64,000 bases of DNA from assembly GCA_030248295.1 (NCBI GenBank), contig JASANH010000965.1, positions 62,001 through 126,000 of the forward strand, written 5' to 3'. This document shows positions 22,395 through 34,438 of this stretch, piece by piece (positions within the stretch are counted from its first letter, which is position 1; each line of letters opens with the position of its first letter). The position numbers and the translations under genes were made by a program. Under the pieces are notes generated by a model, which saw nothing but the letters and a program-made list of their open reading frames with translations, made no database searches and had not been told where the DNA came from. The stretch comes from Mesodorylaimus sp. YZB2_4. Taxonomy: Eukaryota; Nematoda; Enoplea; Dorylaimida; Dorylaimidae.

Positions 22395-25300
22395 GCCAAC
22401 GGATGCGACCACTGCCCTACTTGCGGTCCGGTAGAAGCCAAAGGTCTACTTGCGGACGTCGAATCATTAGACAAGCTGCTCGAGAAGCACGGCATCAGAT
22501 GCATTGGAGGTGCGCGAGTGGACGTCGGTGTCGGACTATGGACCTTTGAGATCCTCATGGACGAGTGATTCACTCACGTGGTCTTTGGTGTTGAGAATGA
22601 ACTTGCTCGTTTTAGGTGAAGGTGATTGTCGCACTCAAGAACTACAACACCAGAATGAGCCTGCCGTGAAGACGTGACCGGCCTCGTGGCCTGGTGGGTT
22701 AGGCGTCTGCCTCTCACGCCAGGTGCGCAGTTACGGGCGAGTGTTCGACTCGCGGGCCGGTAAATCATTTCGTGTAAAATGTGTCCCTTCACCCTCGAGT
22801 GCGCATATGCGTTTGGTGATGTGGTAAAACATGAACATGAACGTCGATGTGATGCTGATGCTGATCAGCGTGGAGACCTGCTGAAATGTGCTTTTGAACC
22901 GCGTGCTAATGCACGATGAGTCTTGTTAAGAAAACGGACATTGGTCTTGTTCAAAAGATCGGGCGCACGCTCAGTCGACGAATTCCGACTCTGACTGTTG
23001 CTGCTGCTTGACGTGCTGTTCAGCCACTGCCGCAGTCTGTGACAGATCAATCACTGATTCAATGCACTGATTCGGGGTGCTGGTGAACATTGCCAGACTT
23101 ACATAAGTCCTTCTTAATTATCCTTTAGGTGGCGACAGTGGGGACGTCGAGTGCGAATCTACGTCTAAAGCTGCTGAAAATGTTGCTTGCGAAAAGAAAA
23201 TCGAAAAGTGGGCCCATAAGCTCATTTTTCACTTGCGTACAGCAGGAAACCATGGCTTTCGCCTCGGAGAGACAAGTGACGGGGGTACAAGAGAATATAC
23301 ACAGTATTCGGTCAAGAAAAGCAGGAAACTGGTGGGTGCAAGGTGAATTTCGGTAGTGAAAAAATAAGGAATAATGACTCGGTATTTTTTCTTCAGTTTT
23401 TTGGTGATATGCTTTCTGCAAAAGTTACAGAATCACTGCAGTCCAGCAGTAGTATGTTTCCGGTAGCCGTGCTTCTCTCGGTTTGTAATTTGGGTGGTGC
23501 GAATCATCTTCCAGCCTAAGAGTCACGCAGACAAAAGATCAGCCCCGCCAGCTGTATCGAAGGGTCGTCGAGTGTCGAAGGGTTGTTATCAAAAACCATT
23601 TGTCTCAGGAAGGAAAAATGACAGTGGACCGCCCACAATAATTGACGGTGGGTCGAGCAGGGCGAAGTGGAGTTATGCCCCCAGTCGAATCCTCAGCACT
23701 GGCATGCCAACTTTAGAAATTCATGCCCCGCCCAGTTTTCGTACCAAGGACAAAGAGCAAACGATGAACCGACTGGACGACTGGAACAAAGCGGGTAAGT
23801 TTGCGGGTTTATATTCCTGGTTTTTTAAGATTGAGACTAGGAGCCCTCTCCGCCAGAACCCGGCCTACCCACACTTATTCACTGTATGCTTCTCCCAAGC
23901 GAATACCTTGTACGTGAAAAAGCTGGTCATTTTAAAGAATTACACCTTCCTGCAGCAAAAAGGAACACAGTATCTAAGAGGGCTCAAATTCCTCATTAGC
24001 TGGGCGCCCAAGGCCTCTATCGATCAGTCTTCTCAAAGATTCCATTATCGTACTGTAATCCTAGATCGACCTACCTGAATTTCAGTTTCAGAGCTGTTAT
24101 TATTTCAGTGAAATCGCATTTAATGCAAATTTAGAACCCGACTAGCAGTCTATTTCCGCGGTACTTGACAAAAAGGCTTGTATTCAGAATTTCAGATTCA
24201 GACGTTCAGGAAGGCTTGTATTTGTATGGGCAGGCGTTGCTTGTGATCGCTTCGTTGCGCATTAAGTGCTCTCTGCTTCAGTTTGTACTACAGTACATGC
24301 TAAGCAGAGCAGTGACTTGTCTTTAGAAGAGAAGCTAGTCTTGATGAGCGAAATTGATCCAATCTATCAGCATCGTCCTGCTAGTCAGCGGCCAAAGTCA
24401 ATAGTCCGACATGCATTATTTCAGGTAAGAGGTCATACCGTCGGGGATTATCATGCTGTCTCGGTTATTAAATGCAGTCATAGGAGGTCTCCTTGGCAGA
24501 GCAGGAAAAGGAAACTGGCCGCAAGTCATGTCATACTTTATCCATAGCCAAGTACTATACAGCGCACTCGAGGGCTAAGGAACACATATTTGACAATCAT
24601 TTTGTACCGAGGCGGGAGTCGAACCCTCACCGTAAGTGCGCACCCAGCGTGAGAGGCCAAATCCATAACCCGCCCAGGCCACGCCCCGGTGGCAGTCGTC
24701 AGGGAGCACGGCTGCCCTAAACCTAGCTCGCCCGGCGGTGGGGACTGTTTCTTCATCCCTCCAAGGTATGCAGTTATAGTAGGTCGATAAACAAGAAGAT
24801 GCCCGTATTGCTTGGGAGCGAGTGGCTGGACTCGTCCCGGGTTCGATCCTTGGTGATTAAGGTCGGTTTGCGAACCATAAACCCCCGCTGACCTTGCACG
24901 CCAGGTCGTGGATGACTCACCCAGCACCGCCGAGGTGCTCTGAGTGGAGAGACGGAAACAAAACGAGGGGACAGTCTCGTCTGTACAGCACCGACAGGGC
25001 TCACAGCCCACCCGCATCGTCCAAGGAATTTGGTGCGGTGTCCAGTCCAGGATGTCCTCGTGTAGAGGTGCTCCTAGACGAGACGCACAAGTGGAACCTT
25101 TCATGAGAGCTGGTCACGCCTCGCCTGTCATATCATGACTGCTGGCTGGCTATGGGCAAAACTGGTGGTCCCGTGGGGGAACTGGGGAGGCGCGTGGTGC
25201 AACCCACAAAAATAAAAAAAGAAACAAAGAGAGGCGTTATGGGAAGTAGCCAATATTGAGCAGACCCCGCTAACAAGCCCTCACTCCGCGGAGTGGTAAA

Positions 25301-25503
25301 AGTTAAGAGATGATATCAAAACAGACCCGCCTTTCTAATTTGATTGTGTGGCTTTACTGTACCTTGATCTGGTAACTTTTTCAACATATTCTTTTTTCTA
25401 GGGCGGTGTAACCGATTCAGTGGTTAGTGCCTTTGATTGCGGAGAGCGCAAAATTGCAAGCAATGCTGTCGACGCATGGTATCCCAGAACCCTCATCAAG
25501 TAG
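22395..25503 (+). CDS. Unrecognised multi-exon gene
   Basis: Exons that join in phase: 22395-22509 (tentative), 23129-23331, 23515-23794, 24282-24424 and 25402-25503 with the stop at the end. The last four are well supported by consensus sites and give 241 residues. The first tentative exon reads CDHCPTCG then LLADVESLDKLLEKHGIRCI, with paired cysteines. Exon 23129 is acidic then basic (GDSGDVECESTSKAAENVAC, KKIEKWAHKLIFHLRT). The third is basic and proline-rich, ending QTMNRLDDWNKA. The last two join as SLEEKLVLMSEIDPIYQHRP, KSIVRHALFQ|GGVTDSVVSA and finish DAWYPRTLIK. The start is not found; an open segment at about 21605-21835 could be an upstream exon. No domain is recognised. SINEs lie in two introns. 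It is either a fast-evolving or lineage-specific gene. Confidence 0.5.
22675..22830 (+). repeat. tRNA-derived SINE family C, copy 1
   Basis: The head retains a box A-like word (TGGCCTGGTGG) and box B-like GTGTTCGACTC. The ends ACCGGCC and GGCCGGT pair perfectly as an acceptor stem, and GCGAG/CTCGC pair as the T stem. Sequence around CTCTCAC resembles a tRNA-Glu anticodon loop, but the variable region is too long for a normal tRNA. The tail ('ttcaccctcgagtgcgc') matches the copy at 24525-24695. It lies in an intron of the unrecognised gene. Confidence 0.7.
24525..24695 (-). repeat. tRNA-derived SINE family C, copy 2 (minus orientation)
   Basis: The reverse complement has a tRNA-like head with 'gagggttcgactcccgcc' (box B) and a tail shared with copies 1 and 3, including 'ccctcgagtgcgctgta'. 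It is inserted in the intron 24425-25401 of the unrecognised gene, just before another SINE. Confidence 0.75.
24800..25232 (+). repeat. SINE family A, copy 2, near full length
   Basis: It begins with a tRNA-like head (gagcgagtggctgg, then ccgggttcgatccttgg, a perfect box B) and continues through blocks shared with 11.7-12.07 and 31.5-31.86 kb. It ends in an A-rich tail at about 25207-25232. Its last 150 bases ('atatcatgactgctgg', 'gggcaaaac', 'ggggaactgggg') are also the tail of the family B element at 55 kb. Confidence 0.8.
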
Positions 25504-28350
25504 AGCCCGCTCAAATTTGACCTCCAAGCGAAATGGTCAAAGTGTTTGAAAGTCTCGGACGAAATGCGAAGTTGAAGTTGTCTGGACGACCTGCTCGACT
25601 GATTGGTGCTTTGGGATCGAGCAAGGAATGCGCGGGTGTGTGGGGCCTAGTCAGATGCATATACTCATCTGGTTTTTAGTTTTGCCGCGGTTTTGTGCTA
25701 CCCTTACTTTTTTGATATGCCCTATTTCTATATTTCGGTGAATCCAGCCATCTTGATCGAATTTATAACTAAAGGTGACAAATAATTCAACTTTTTTTTA
25801 AAAAGCAGATTAAACATTGAATTAAATTTTTTTAGAAGGAACTGACATTTGTTTCTCAACGTTGGAACCGCAGGCCGTCCTACGTTTTCTGTAACTATGA
25901 GAGAAGAATATGGAGAATTTCGCCAAGATGATGGATTTGCTGGTTGCATTAAGGAATGGTTATTGCGACTGTGTACGTGAGAATGGGACGAGTTCAGGTA
26001 TGATTTATTCTTGAAAATAAAAATCATTGAATTTGTTGATTCTGTCGTTTTAGAACTTGCTCTGCACTAATTGCGTAGAACATCTGGACTTCCTGCTTGC
26101 CAAGGTGAACTGTAATTGCAGCCTGCTGACAAGTGGGATATTGACTGTCAAGTGTGACAAGAGATAGTATCCAGAGATTTTATGGCTGCTGTCGGGGTGT
26201 CAGGGCAGTGAAAACAGTTGTTTGTGGTATTTAATTTGGTGGTAACTTTCCACCACCTAAAAAGGCCCCCCCCTAAGACAAAATGTAATGCTGAATCCAG
26301 TCATGGCTGTGTAAAAGGACGCAGACTCCGGGTCTCCGCGGAAAACTGCGTCCTTGAGTGGGTATCATTCTTTGTGGCACATCCGATAGCGGCATTACAG
26401 AGTGCATTATGCAACCTGGCGTCCAATATTTGGCGTTTAACTCGGAAGGCACGAGATTTATCCAGTTAGAGGCCGAGATACGGTAGATGCAATAACGCTG
26501 CCCATTTTGCAAATACAGAAACACGAGAGATAGTTTCAGCAACACCCAAAACGCAAGCACATCCATACGTCGGATTAGATACTACAGACCTGAAATAGCC
26601 CACTCAGTCACCGCGAACGTCCTTATTAGAGGAAAACCGTCGACCCCCGTGAACTGCTTGAAGTCAACATGCTTACACGAAACTCCCTTGCTCTAATGTG
26701 TGGCCTCGCCGTGAGCTGGTTCGTTCTCGCAATAGTCACAGTCCTCGCTGCTACTGTGCAACTGTGCCCACTGTGCAAGAAGCTTGTACAATCGTGGCTT
26801 TGTTCTCTCTACCTGCATCGCTTACTATCTTAGCCGTGAGAATCAGGCCATAAGAGGAAGATCGCTCGACTGACGCCTGCCGTCGCAAAGTCATGACGAA
26901 AAGTTAGACCTGTGGTAATTAGGGGGACTTCAGTGTATTGTTTCGATTGACGCGTGAAAAGGCGGCCAGCATGAAGCAAACTAACGATAAGCCTTTGACA
27001 GAGGACAGCACATAGGGAGTGTATTTAGACACAAAGTATAATATGCGGTGATTTCAGCAGAATAATTGTAATGTCCCTTTCCAGAGTCTTGGGCGCACGA
27101 TCGAGAGGTAGGTACCAGAAGTTCATGTAGTCAACGCATAGTTTCTTTCCAAAGTTTTGTAACCAGAAGTGGTGTCGGTAATGCATGAGATGGAGCTGAC
27201 AACAAAGCCATATTCCCAAATTGTATTTATTGTTTAACTCCCACTTTTGCGCTAAACCTGTCCTGCACCATGAACCATGATAAATCGCATTCGGCGAGTT
27301 CCTGGATATGAACCTGACTCTAAGTAGGATTGACCCTGTTAGTACGTATCTTAGTGGAGTAAAATTCTGGGTCTGGTCAACCATGAATCGCAAGTATGGT
27401 AACACATGCGCAGCGGTGATGAGTGCCAAGAAATCTTGTCATTTTTTCTTGCCATTGTACAAACTATGCAGAGTCCGTATCCGTCTGCATCGCATGAACA
27501 ACCAGGAACTTCTTCGCTCTCCCGGGCGATTAGTCTTATCTTTACGCTCCCTTTTACACAACCGCCAGTCTAGTATGTTTTTGATTGCTACTACCGCGCA
27601 GGAATTTGCTCTTCAAACAATAAATCAGAAGAACATACCATTCCAGCTTCTGCTCGTCTTGGGCTGTCGTTGCCCTACTCCTACGTAACTGTGTCAACCG
27701 GTAGCAGTTTATCATTGACCTAAATCGAGTTTCCTTGTAATGTCATGCCCCATCTGCCATCGCTACGCTGTGACGTGTCAAGAGCCCAATGCTAAATGTT
27801 ATCTCGCCATACTTTCTCCTCGTTCCTAACGATAACGCACCAGCAAAATACGTGTCATTTCAAAGGCGTTAACTGACAGTAGTCACTACACTGAAATTGT
27901 TACAGGACATAGGCACCGCCTTAGCAAGGCCTGAAACAGAAATGATACACTGCTGTCTCCATACTTGACTTGATACAACGCACAGGAAGAGAATAGAAGC
28001 AAAAAAGATAGATAGGCTTATCACATGGCTCGTCACTTTTGGCCCTAGCAGTACATCAGAAGGTGGAAACGACTCATCATCTGCATATCTAACATCAAAA
28101 CCAGATGTCACTCACTGGCATATGAACTCTGTGCACCGAAAAAAGTGTGGTGTACCTATACACAGTATAGACATCGGAAAGCATAGCGTCTTTCAGTCTC
28201 ATGCATAGCAGTCATGATGGTATTCTATGGGATAGGTATCTCTGCTGGTATGTACATGTTGAGCAATGGTCAGGTTTGAATCCTGTTGTATATACTGCAC
28301 AGAAACTATAATGTCTAGGACGGTGATGCACTCAGAAATAGTTTTATTGA
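25504..28350. other. Intergenic with one dispersed repeat
   Basis: Contains repeat D copy 2 at 26100-26225. Opposing open frames at 27.0-27.7 kb (134 residues minus, 126 plus) overlap and have no family resemblance. Nothing else is recognised. Confidence 0.4.
26100..26225 (+). repeat. Dispersed repeat D, copy 2
   Basis: Near-identical to 20800-20950, with substitutions such as tccagtgtg/tcaagtgtg and a few small indels. Same orientation. Confidence 0.75.
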
Positions 28351-29260
28351 TTACTTAGCCTTGGCTTCTTGCCGTCGTTGGAAACTGACGAAAGCTGAAG
28401 TTGGAGATGTTCGAAAATTGGAACTTGGCTTTGGCTTAAATACATGAGTGGCTGATGCAGCCACGGCTAACAAAGCGAGAGGTATTTGATAATACTCGAC
28501 CATGTAGCACGGCCCCACAACGTCACTGGCTCTGCCAGTCGACGGCTCCGAGCTGGACAGCTCTACCACTTGGGGTGTCCGGGCTGGTGGAGTGACCGAG
28601 GTGGTTGAAATGACAGACTTCGTACCAATTGATTGAACCGAGTCAGTGCTTGGGGAAGGCATGGATTTTAGACGCTTGGGGCTCGTGGCACTCTCCTCAA
28701 TCATCAGTGCCGTTGGTGACGAAACAGTTCTAGCTCGTTTCTTAAAAGTCTTCAAAGCTGGATCAGTGATCGAGATGGAATCAGGAGCTGATAAAGTATT
28801 AGAGGCTGGGGAGGGGGCCAAACCCCAAAATGATGGCCGTCCAGGGCGGGCAATTTTGCAGAAGCGAGCATTGACGGACAGAGTATGTCTAACTGCATTC
28901 TGAAATTGAACTTGTGCAGGTCACTACGACGACGGAAAAAAATTACCATCTTACCTTCCACCCTTTTGAACTGTGCAGATATCGCTGTCCACTCAGGCCC
29001 GGGACGTGCGCCACCATCCAATCATAGATCTCAGCCAGAGTCAGTCGTCGTTCAGTGGTCGACTCGATGGCCTTGGTCAGCCAGTCCGCGTAAGTCATCC
29101 CATTCGAAGTGATTTTCGACCGCTCCCTTCTTCCGGCTGGTTTCGCAGCCTCACTCGAGGCATCCATTGGCCTCGCCATCGCCCAGCTACCCACAGTTTT
29201 GCCGGTTTCCGGCGGATCGGCCCGCTGCTCGAGCAGGGCAGCCTTTCGACTCAGGTCCAT
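28351..29260 (-). CDS. FoxO-like forkhead transcription factor 1
   Basis: Two exons: 29260-28955 (start at the first in-frame ATG, or further upstream) and 28899-28351, split by a 55-base intron inside the forkhead, giving about 284 residues. The domain runs MTYADWLTKAIESTTERRLT, LAEIYDWMVAHVPG, HSSKGWK|NAVRHTLSVNARF. The spacing before GWK and the YAD..TKAIES and RLTL..IY.WM signatures are those of the FoxO subfamily, which has an insertion here; the N..RH recognition-helix contacts are kept. WW of the FoxO wing is replaced by FWG. After the domain a basic stretch KKRARTVS fits the AKT consensus RxRxxS, where FoxO proteins carry an AKT site. FoxO factors act in the nucleus downstream of insulin signalling. 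The upstream frame stays open past the ATG, so an earlier exon is possible. Confidence 0.8.
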
Positions 29261-29308
29261 CAGAGCTGCACCGCTCTTCAGTCTTTCCGATACACTTTTT
29301 TGGACCAA

Positions 29309-31520
29309 GGTACAAGCGAAGATAGAACGATGGTGTAGCCGACTACACGCAATAGGTAACCCGAATCGTGGGTGGTCGGTTTAGACTAAATGTGTAACGT
29401 CACGATTTTCGAAAAACCCTCCTTCGACGAGAATATCATGGCAGCCAGGAACAGCCAACCACCCGATTTGCCGCCTTCCACTGTTTATATTCGTCAAAGC
29501 CAAAAGAGCCGCCGTTGCTACTACCACTGCCGCTGCGCTGATGAAAAATCACACACCCATACCTAGCACATCACGCAGCCCGTGCTAGTTCTTCTAAAGC
29601 ACCGTTTCGTGCTATGCAACCGTGCACGCATAAACTTCGTTCTTATCTCTTTTTGATCACGGGACTGCCACCCGATCTTACAATTAGGCGCATACGCCTC
29701 GTGCGTTCACCGTCAGCCAGAACTTGATCCCCGTTTCTGCCTGTACCTCAGTATTCGTCTTTGGCGAGTAGTGTCTCGCCATTATCACAGACGCCCAAAT
29801 ACGGCTGTAGTTTTTTGTGCCGCCCAAACCAGGGCGTCTCGACTATCGGCTCTCGATTGTGGAATGTGGAATGACAACGTTTCAAGAAAGCGCATTTTCA
29901 CTTTTAGGCCCTACATCGACAGATAACGGAGCAATTTTTCATTCGCACCTCGCTCGACACACATGCACTCCACAATGATAAACCGAGCACGTGTCTTTTT
30001 CAAACGGTATCAATGCCAAAAAGTCGAACTTTGGAATGCCTTATTCTGAACCCGGTTTCATCAGTCTCGACTGCGGCGCCGTGACAGCGTGTACCACGAC
30101 CGAGCCAAAGTATACTCAACTCAAAGCGGGCCATATCTCTTTCGGCTTCATCAATCGTTTGAAAGTTTTTTACGAGATAAAACAAAGGACGCAATTCATC
30201 TTCGCGCTGACAAACGGGATCACAAGGGCTAGTGCTGGTGAGAGGAGGTGCTCCTCTAACCTCGTTTAGGAGACTCGGAGTACGTCATCTAGCTTACGTA
30301 TGAAGTCATCGTGCAAAGGAGGGGCACCGTTATTAGTGGCTACCTATTGTGTTTTCTGGTTTATTTTTCGAAGTGATCAAGCGATCACATTTGAACAGAG
30401 AACACGTCACTCCAAATGGACCTCGCGTGGAAAGCGATAGCCGCTTCCTCGTTGAGCTGGAGTGTGGAAGGGGCCAAAGTAAATTGCACAAAAAAAGTGA
30501 TGTGTTGACCGAGTGGCGACTGAAGCATGTTCAGGATTTAAGAAAAACAACGGCATGCTAAAGGCTCATCCAAAGGTCATACAATAGCAGCACAACAGTC
30601 ATAGCCCACCTCAGCAAAGCTCTATAAGAAGCGCTGCTTGCGGTTTTGCTTGGTTTCTCTCCTTGCAATCAACAAAAATAAGCATACTACAGTATACTTT
30701 AAAATAGCATTACTGTAATGTTTATTACAATGTATGTAGCAGTCGACCCAGGCTAACTGCAGCCACCACCCCTCCTCTCCAGCAGACGCCGAAGAAAGCT
30801 GCAGTTATCCGAACTTACAGCATCAGACTGCTGGTAAATCAGTCAGTGAGAGCCCTGTACGTATTTCAGTCATTCAAATGTTGCAGTTACAGTAGCAGAT
30901 GCACAGCACAGGTTAGCGATTTGCTCATACTGTAGGTTTGCCTAGCCTGAGAATTTTTAGTTCACAAGTTATTTGCAGGTAACTCCATATCATAAGACAT
31001 TGGCCAGCCACCTAGAATCGACATCTTCGTCAGAGGTTGCTCGGAAATGGTGTACGAGGTATTCATGAGATGTGAACAATACTTGCTCAGAAATGAGCGG
31101 CAGATATTAGGTGAGGTGAGTGATGACAACTTACAAATCTCACGCAATGGTATCTGGCCCACAGCCACCGTTGTTTCTCCTGTCGTGCACCCCTGGCTCA
31201 TACAGTAGAAACCCTGGCGTCGTGTCTGTAGAACCAAAACCTGCATACTAATCGTACGTAAGTAGTAATATGGCAACTTCTGATGGTGACGGAATGTTCA
31301 ATGTGTGTGTCACAAAAAAGTGGCCAGACATTTTTAACTCTTCAAAGATTACAGAACGTCTTCCGTTCGAGTAAACCCACAATAAAAGAGAATTCTGTTT
31401 TTCTGACCTCGCTGAAATGCAAGCTTCATATATATTATTTTATATACTTAAATTCACTTCATTTTTTACAAGTTTTTTGATCTCACGCCCGTTTTTCTTA
31501 TGCCAGCCAGCAGTCACACC
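29309..31520. other. Intergenic, no gene recognised
   Basis: Upstream region of FoxO-like 1 followed by AT-rich sequence with short palindromic words (near 30.69 kb 'tacagtatactttaaaatag'). An open frame at 29991-30269 has no splice context or family resemblance. Confidence 0.4.
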
Positions 31521-31529
31521 TTCCAAGCT

Positions 31530-31860
31530 GCTGTGCGGGGACCAGCACAAACAGCAGCGTCCGTCTGTTCGTCTCCAATAGGAGCACCTCCACGCGAGGG
31601 CATCCTGGACTGCACACCGACTTCCTCGGACAATGGTACTGTGATGTGGCTGTGAACCCTGTTTGCGTTCGACAGCTGAGACTGTCTCCCTCCTCGTTTG
31701 GCTTCAGTCTCTTCCCTCGGAGCGCCTTGACGGTACTGGGTCAGTCACCCACGACCTGGCGGGGAAGGCCAGGGAGACTTTATGGTGTAAGTCGACCTCC
31801 GTCACCAGGGATCGAACCCGGGACAAGCCCAGCCGCTCGCTGCCGCACAATTCACTTCAT
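31530..31860 (-). repeat. SINE family A, copy 3 (minus orientation)
   Basis: The reverse complement begins with a tRNA-like head (gcgagcggctggg, then cccgggttcgatccctgg; perfect box B at about 31807-31816) and shares blocks with the copies at 11.7 and 24.8 kb, including 'gagggcatcctggactgcac' on the plus strand. Confidence 0.8.
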
Positions 31861-34438
31861 GGATGGTCCCTCCCCTGGCTGCATTATTTGCACTGCCTCC
31901 TTCTTTTGGCCCTTATCATGCGGTCAACAAGTTTATGCTTTATTATTGAGCTTTTACGCCAGCAACAAGCAAGAAATATGAGGAAACACGTCTTTTTGCA
32001 TAGTTGTGTATGCATTCCAGTCTTGTCACCTCCCTCGTAAATTTGAGTGACCTCCAATGCAGCCATGTGGACGCACATACGAGATACGTGTTGGCATGGA
32101 GTGGTAAGCGTGTTTGCTAGGCGAGGCGGATTTTAATGCTGAAAAGGTAAATTTAGATGTTTACCATAGTTTACACACCCGCATTTGGTGATATGGAAAG
32201 TGGGTCAGTTTACCCGTCATGGGTTTAGGGCGTGTTCCATACGAAATGCGCACTGGCTTGACGTATGTGAGTAAGAGGAGATTGGCGTGCGTTGTGACAA
32301 AGAGTGAAAACGGAGTGTCATTGACAAAGCTAGCTTGATAATACGCCCTTCCGTGTCCTTGAATGGGTGGCACGGGGCTTGCGTCAGCTACTGTAAAAAA
32401 GACTCATAATATGGTACAGCAGACCGCGACGCATGACTGCACACGGAGTAAATAACCCGCGCGAGTAAAATGTTTTTGCGCAGAGTGATTAAAATGCACT
32501 CCAACGCAGGCCTTATCGAAAAAACAGTGCCTCAGAGTCTTGTAACAATTGCGGGATGTTTTTCGGCAGGGCGACGTTTGCACTGGCATTGTGCTTTGCA
32601 GAACGTCATGTTTGGAGTGAGATCGGAAAATGCTGGTGTTCAGGAAGAGGTTAGACATACAGAATTCAAATTCAGGTTCCTACCAGCCTCCTTTTTTCAA
32701 TTTTCGTCTTACATACACACTGAAGATATGGTCACTTGCTGATTGGGGACGCCCTTCCTATTACACATTCCTGTCTGGTATGAAAATATTTTTAACTATT
32801 TCCGTTGGTTACATTAGTTGAAGTGTTGGCAGTCAAAACAAGGCGTCAATCAAGATAAAAATCGTTATCGCTCTCAGATTTAATTCTTCTCCATGCATCA
32901 TTTACTGATGGCAAACAAAACTGGGCCAAACATTTCATCATTATGCCAGGTTCTTGATCAACATGGCTTCGAGTCAACATCGTAAAAAGGAGCACATATT
33001 CGTAAGATAGTGGGTAACCTTGAGATAACCAGTAAGCCAGCTTTGTTATTCTCATAAACCGGATGCTTTCAGTGCCTTCTGCCACCTGTTTTCGACTTCT
33101 CAAAACTGCCTCAATAAAGCAAGACCGACATGAGTGATTCTAGTGGCCCGACGTCAATCACACCTACACGAGAGCACGCTATCATCATTGTTTCATTGAA
33201 AAGCCTCACTCGCGTACTTCTTATCAAGCCCTTGAGGGAGAACTAGTCGTGTTTTTGTGAAAAGCTAGTCAAAAACATCCACTCGAAGCCTAAAAATACG
33301 CCGACGCTAAGGACATCGCGCGGCTCACATCGTTGGCGATGCAAGCATGCGATTCCGGAGTGGACATGTTTATCAATGAGTGCGAAATTGGTTTTTCTCC
33401 TTCTTCATTAGTCCGAAAATAACATCTGACTTTGGAAACGAGGCATTAAGTAACGGTTCAGGTACCTCGGTCTAGCCAGGATTGTTATACACTCTAACCA
33501 GTCATAAAAAATGCATGAGCACGTTTTGGAAACTAATAAGTGTAAGTGTACAACATTTGGGGGGTAAATTGAGTGCCCGCCCAGGAATGTAAAAACCGGA
33601 TGAGAGGCGTAATCACAAACATAGACGACAACGACTGCGTTACGCCTAGTTGGCTGCGAAACCAGACGCAACATCTCGAAAGACTTTTATTTCAAATTCC
33701 AAAAATGTATCAACAACTCAAAATGTAACTACTACGCTGGAACAAACAACGGTAATTTTCTACTCTCAAACAAAACACTGCCTACGAAAACACCGACCAC
33801 AATACACCGTAAACGTATCACCGATTCTAAATGACCACGAGTATCCCAGGCTGTACCATATACCTCTTACACAACCTCGCATTATCTATCGTCATCCAAA
33901 CACTGCCTGCGTCCAGCACAAATAAAACATTCAAGTACACGCTTTTAAATGACCAAACAAAGAAAAACAGAAACTATCATAGGTGAGCAAAAAAGTTATA
34001 TTCTGAGGCTCGACGTCATTCCTTATCACAAAAAATTTCAAGTCGACACTACGGATTATTTTCATCACAAAGAAGTAAAGGAAAGAAGACACTGCCACGC
34101 AGTTATAATGTATGTTACAGGTAGACCACTGGTCCGAGTGCTAACTGGGGTAAGGGTATAATGGCACCAGTAACGGCGAGAAAGCTTACGCAAGAAGCGG
34201 TTACAGTAAGACAAAGAAATTCGGCACACCTGTGTACATTAAACAGGCAAAAGATAGCTTATCGAGAGTAAGAAGGGCTGAGTACTGTACAGGGTGGAGG
34301 CATCGCAATGATACGCGCACAAAACATGACTCCTTACAGTAGGTTCATATACTGCAGGTGACCAGGCCCACTCCATGAACTACTGTATAGTTCATCTAAT
34401 CCCTCCTTCAGAGACCAGTCCTCGAATCTCTATTTCCC
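31861..34438. other. Intergenic between the forkhead genes, no gene recognised
   Basis: Mostly AT-rich unique sequence. Short open frames exist on both strands without family resemblance. This is the region downstream of FoxO-like 2 and far upstream of FoxO-like 1. Confidence 0.4.

Noticed and set aside
22681-22760. Functional tRNA-Glu gene
   Set aside because: The variable region is too long and a SINE tail follows, with two related copies nearby.
25533-25680. Short frame starting MVKVFESLGRNAKLKL after the stop of the unrecognised gene
   Set aside because: No promoter or splice signal; could be 3' untranslated sequence. Left unannotated.
27025-27688. Opposing open frames of 134 and 126 codons
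   Set aside because: They overlap on opposite strands, neither resembles a known family, and both are within repeat-flanked DNA.
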